NCBI GenBank assembly: GCA_017443845.1
Contig: JAFSXX010000039.1
Span: 1-45,785 of the forward strand
DNA from: Bacteroidales bacterium
GTDB lineage: Bacteria; Bacteroidota; Bacteroidia; Bacteroidales; UBA932
Reading direction: 5' to 3'
DNA length: 45,785 nucleotides
The position numbers and the translations under genes are program-made. Within the stretch, counting starts at the first letter, position 1; each line of letters starts with the position of its first letter. The notes below the pieces were generated by a model. It searched no databases and had not been told where the DNA came from. It worked only from the letters and a program-made list of their open reading frames with translations. Below, piece after piece: positions 43,979 to 45,785 of the stretch.

Positions 43979-45785
<1,807 letters not shown>

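Overview
The window looks like a chromosomal piece of a Bacteroidales bacterium with fairly high GC. The evidence is two SusC/SusD pairs, fimbrillin-like and DUF1735-type lipoproteins, a Bacteroidetes-type 23S rRNA gene, and repeated promoters of the Bacteroidetes form TTTG-N19/20-TAnnTTTG. Family or genus cannot be fixed from sequence reading alone.

Layout. 1-1.5 kb: end of an excisionase-like helix-turn-helix gene (cut by the window edge, apparently frameshifted), a 730-base gap with three TTGTACAAT palindromes and a hairpin, and a thioredoxin-like gene whose start codon reads ACG. 1.5-3.6 kb (minus): cobyric acid synthase and cob(I)alamin adenosyltransferase. 3.7-6.7 kb: an orphan AAA+ ATPase (minus), then a nitroreductase and a PAP2 acid phosphatase (plus). 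6.7-9.1 kb: a non-coding tandem array of a 73-bp palindromic unit, a gene for an HUH/Y1 transposase of the REP-associated (RAYT) kind, and a second array with the same period on its other side. 9.2-15.4 kb: four overlapping genes, each a fusion of two anaerobic cobalamin enzymes (CbiH-CbiC, CbiE-CbiT, CbiG-CbiF, CbiJ-CbiD). 15.5-18.1 kb: a 55-residue ORF and a fimbrillin/leucine-rich-repeat lipoprotein. 18.2-30.2 kb: SusC-SusD-SusC-SusD plus two lipoproteins, one transcription unit ending in a terminator. 30.3-39.0 kb: an eight-gene operon (small membrane protein, MutL, rhomboid protease, TsaC-type Sua5, glycosyltransferase, SpoIID/LytB, AmpG-like permease, NamZ). 39.0-39.15 kb: a nested palindromic element between convergent operons. 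39.1-43.6 kb (minus): OPT oligopeptide transporter, peptidase T, secreted low-complexity protein. 43.7 kb to the end: a strong rRNA-type promoter, a leader, and the 5' part of a 23S rRNA gene.

How the parts work together. The cob/cbi genes cover much of corrin-ring assembly, amidation and adenosylation, although early and late steps (for example CbiL, CbiA, CbiB, CobS) are outside the window. The SusCD block imports an unknown polymer or glycan; no enzyme or regulator for it is present. SpoIID, the permease and NamZ together suggest peptidoglycan turnover or muropeptide salvage. OPT and PepT form an oligopeptide uptake and cleavage pair.

The most unusual items are the RAYT gene between two phase-locked 73-bp palindrome arrays, the 23S rRNA gene that starts from its own promoter with no 16S or tRNA before it, and the nested 177-bp palindrome that also supplies the last codons of a gene.
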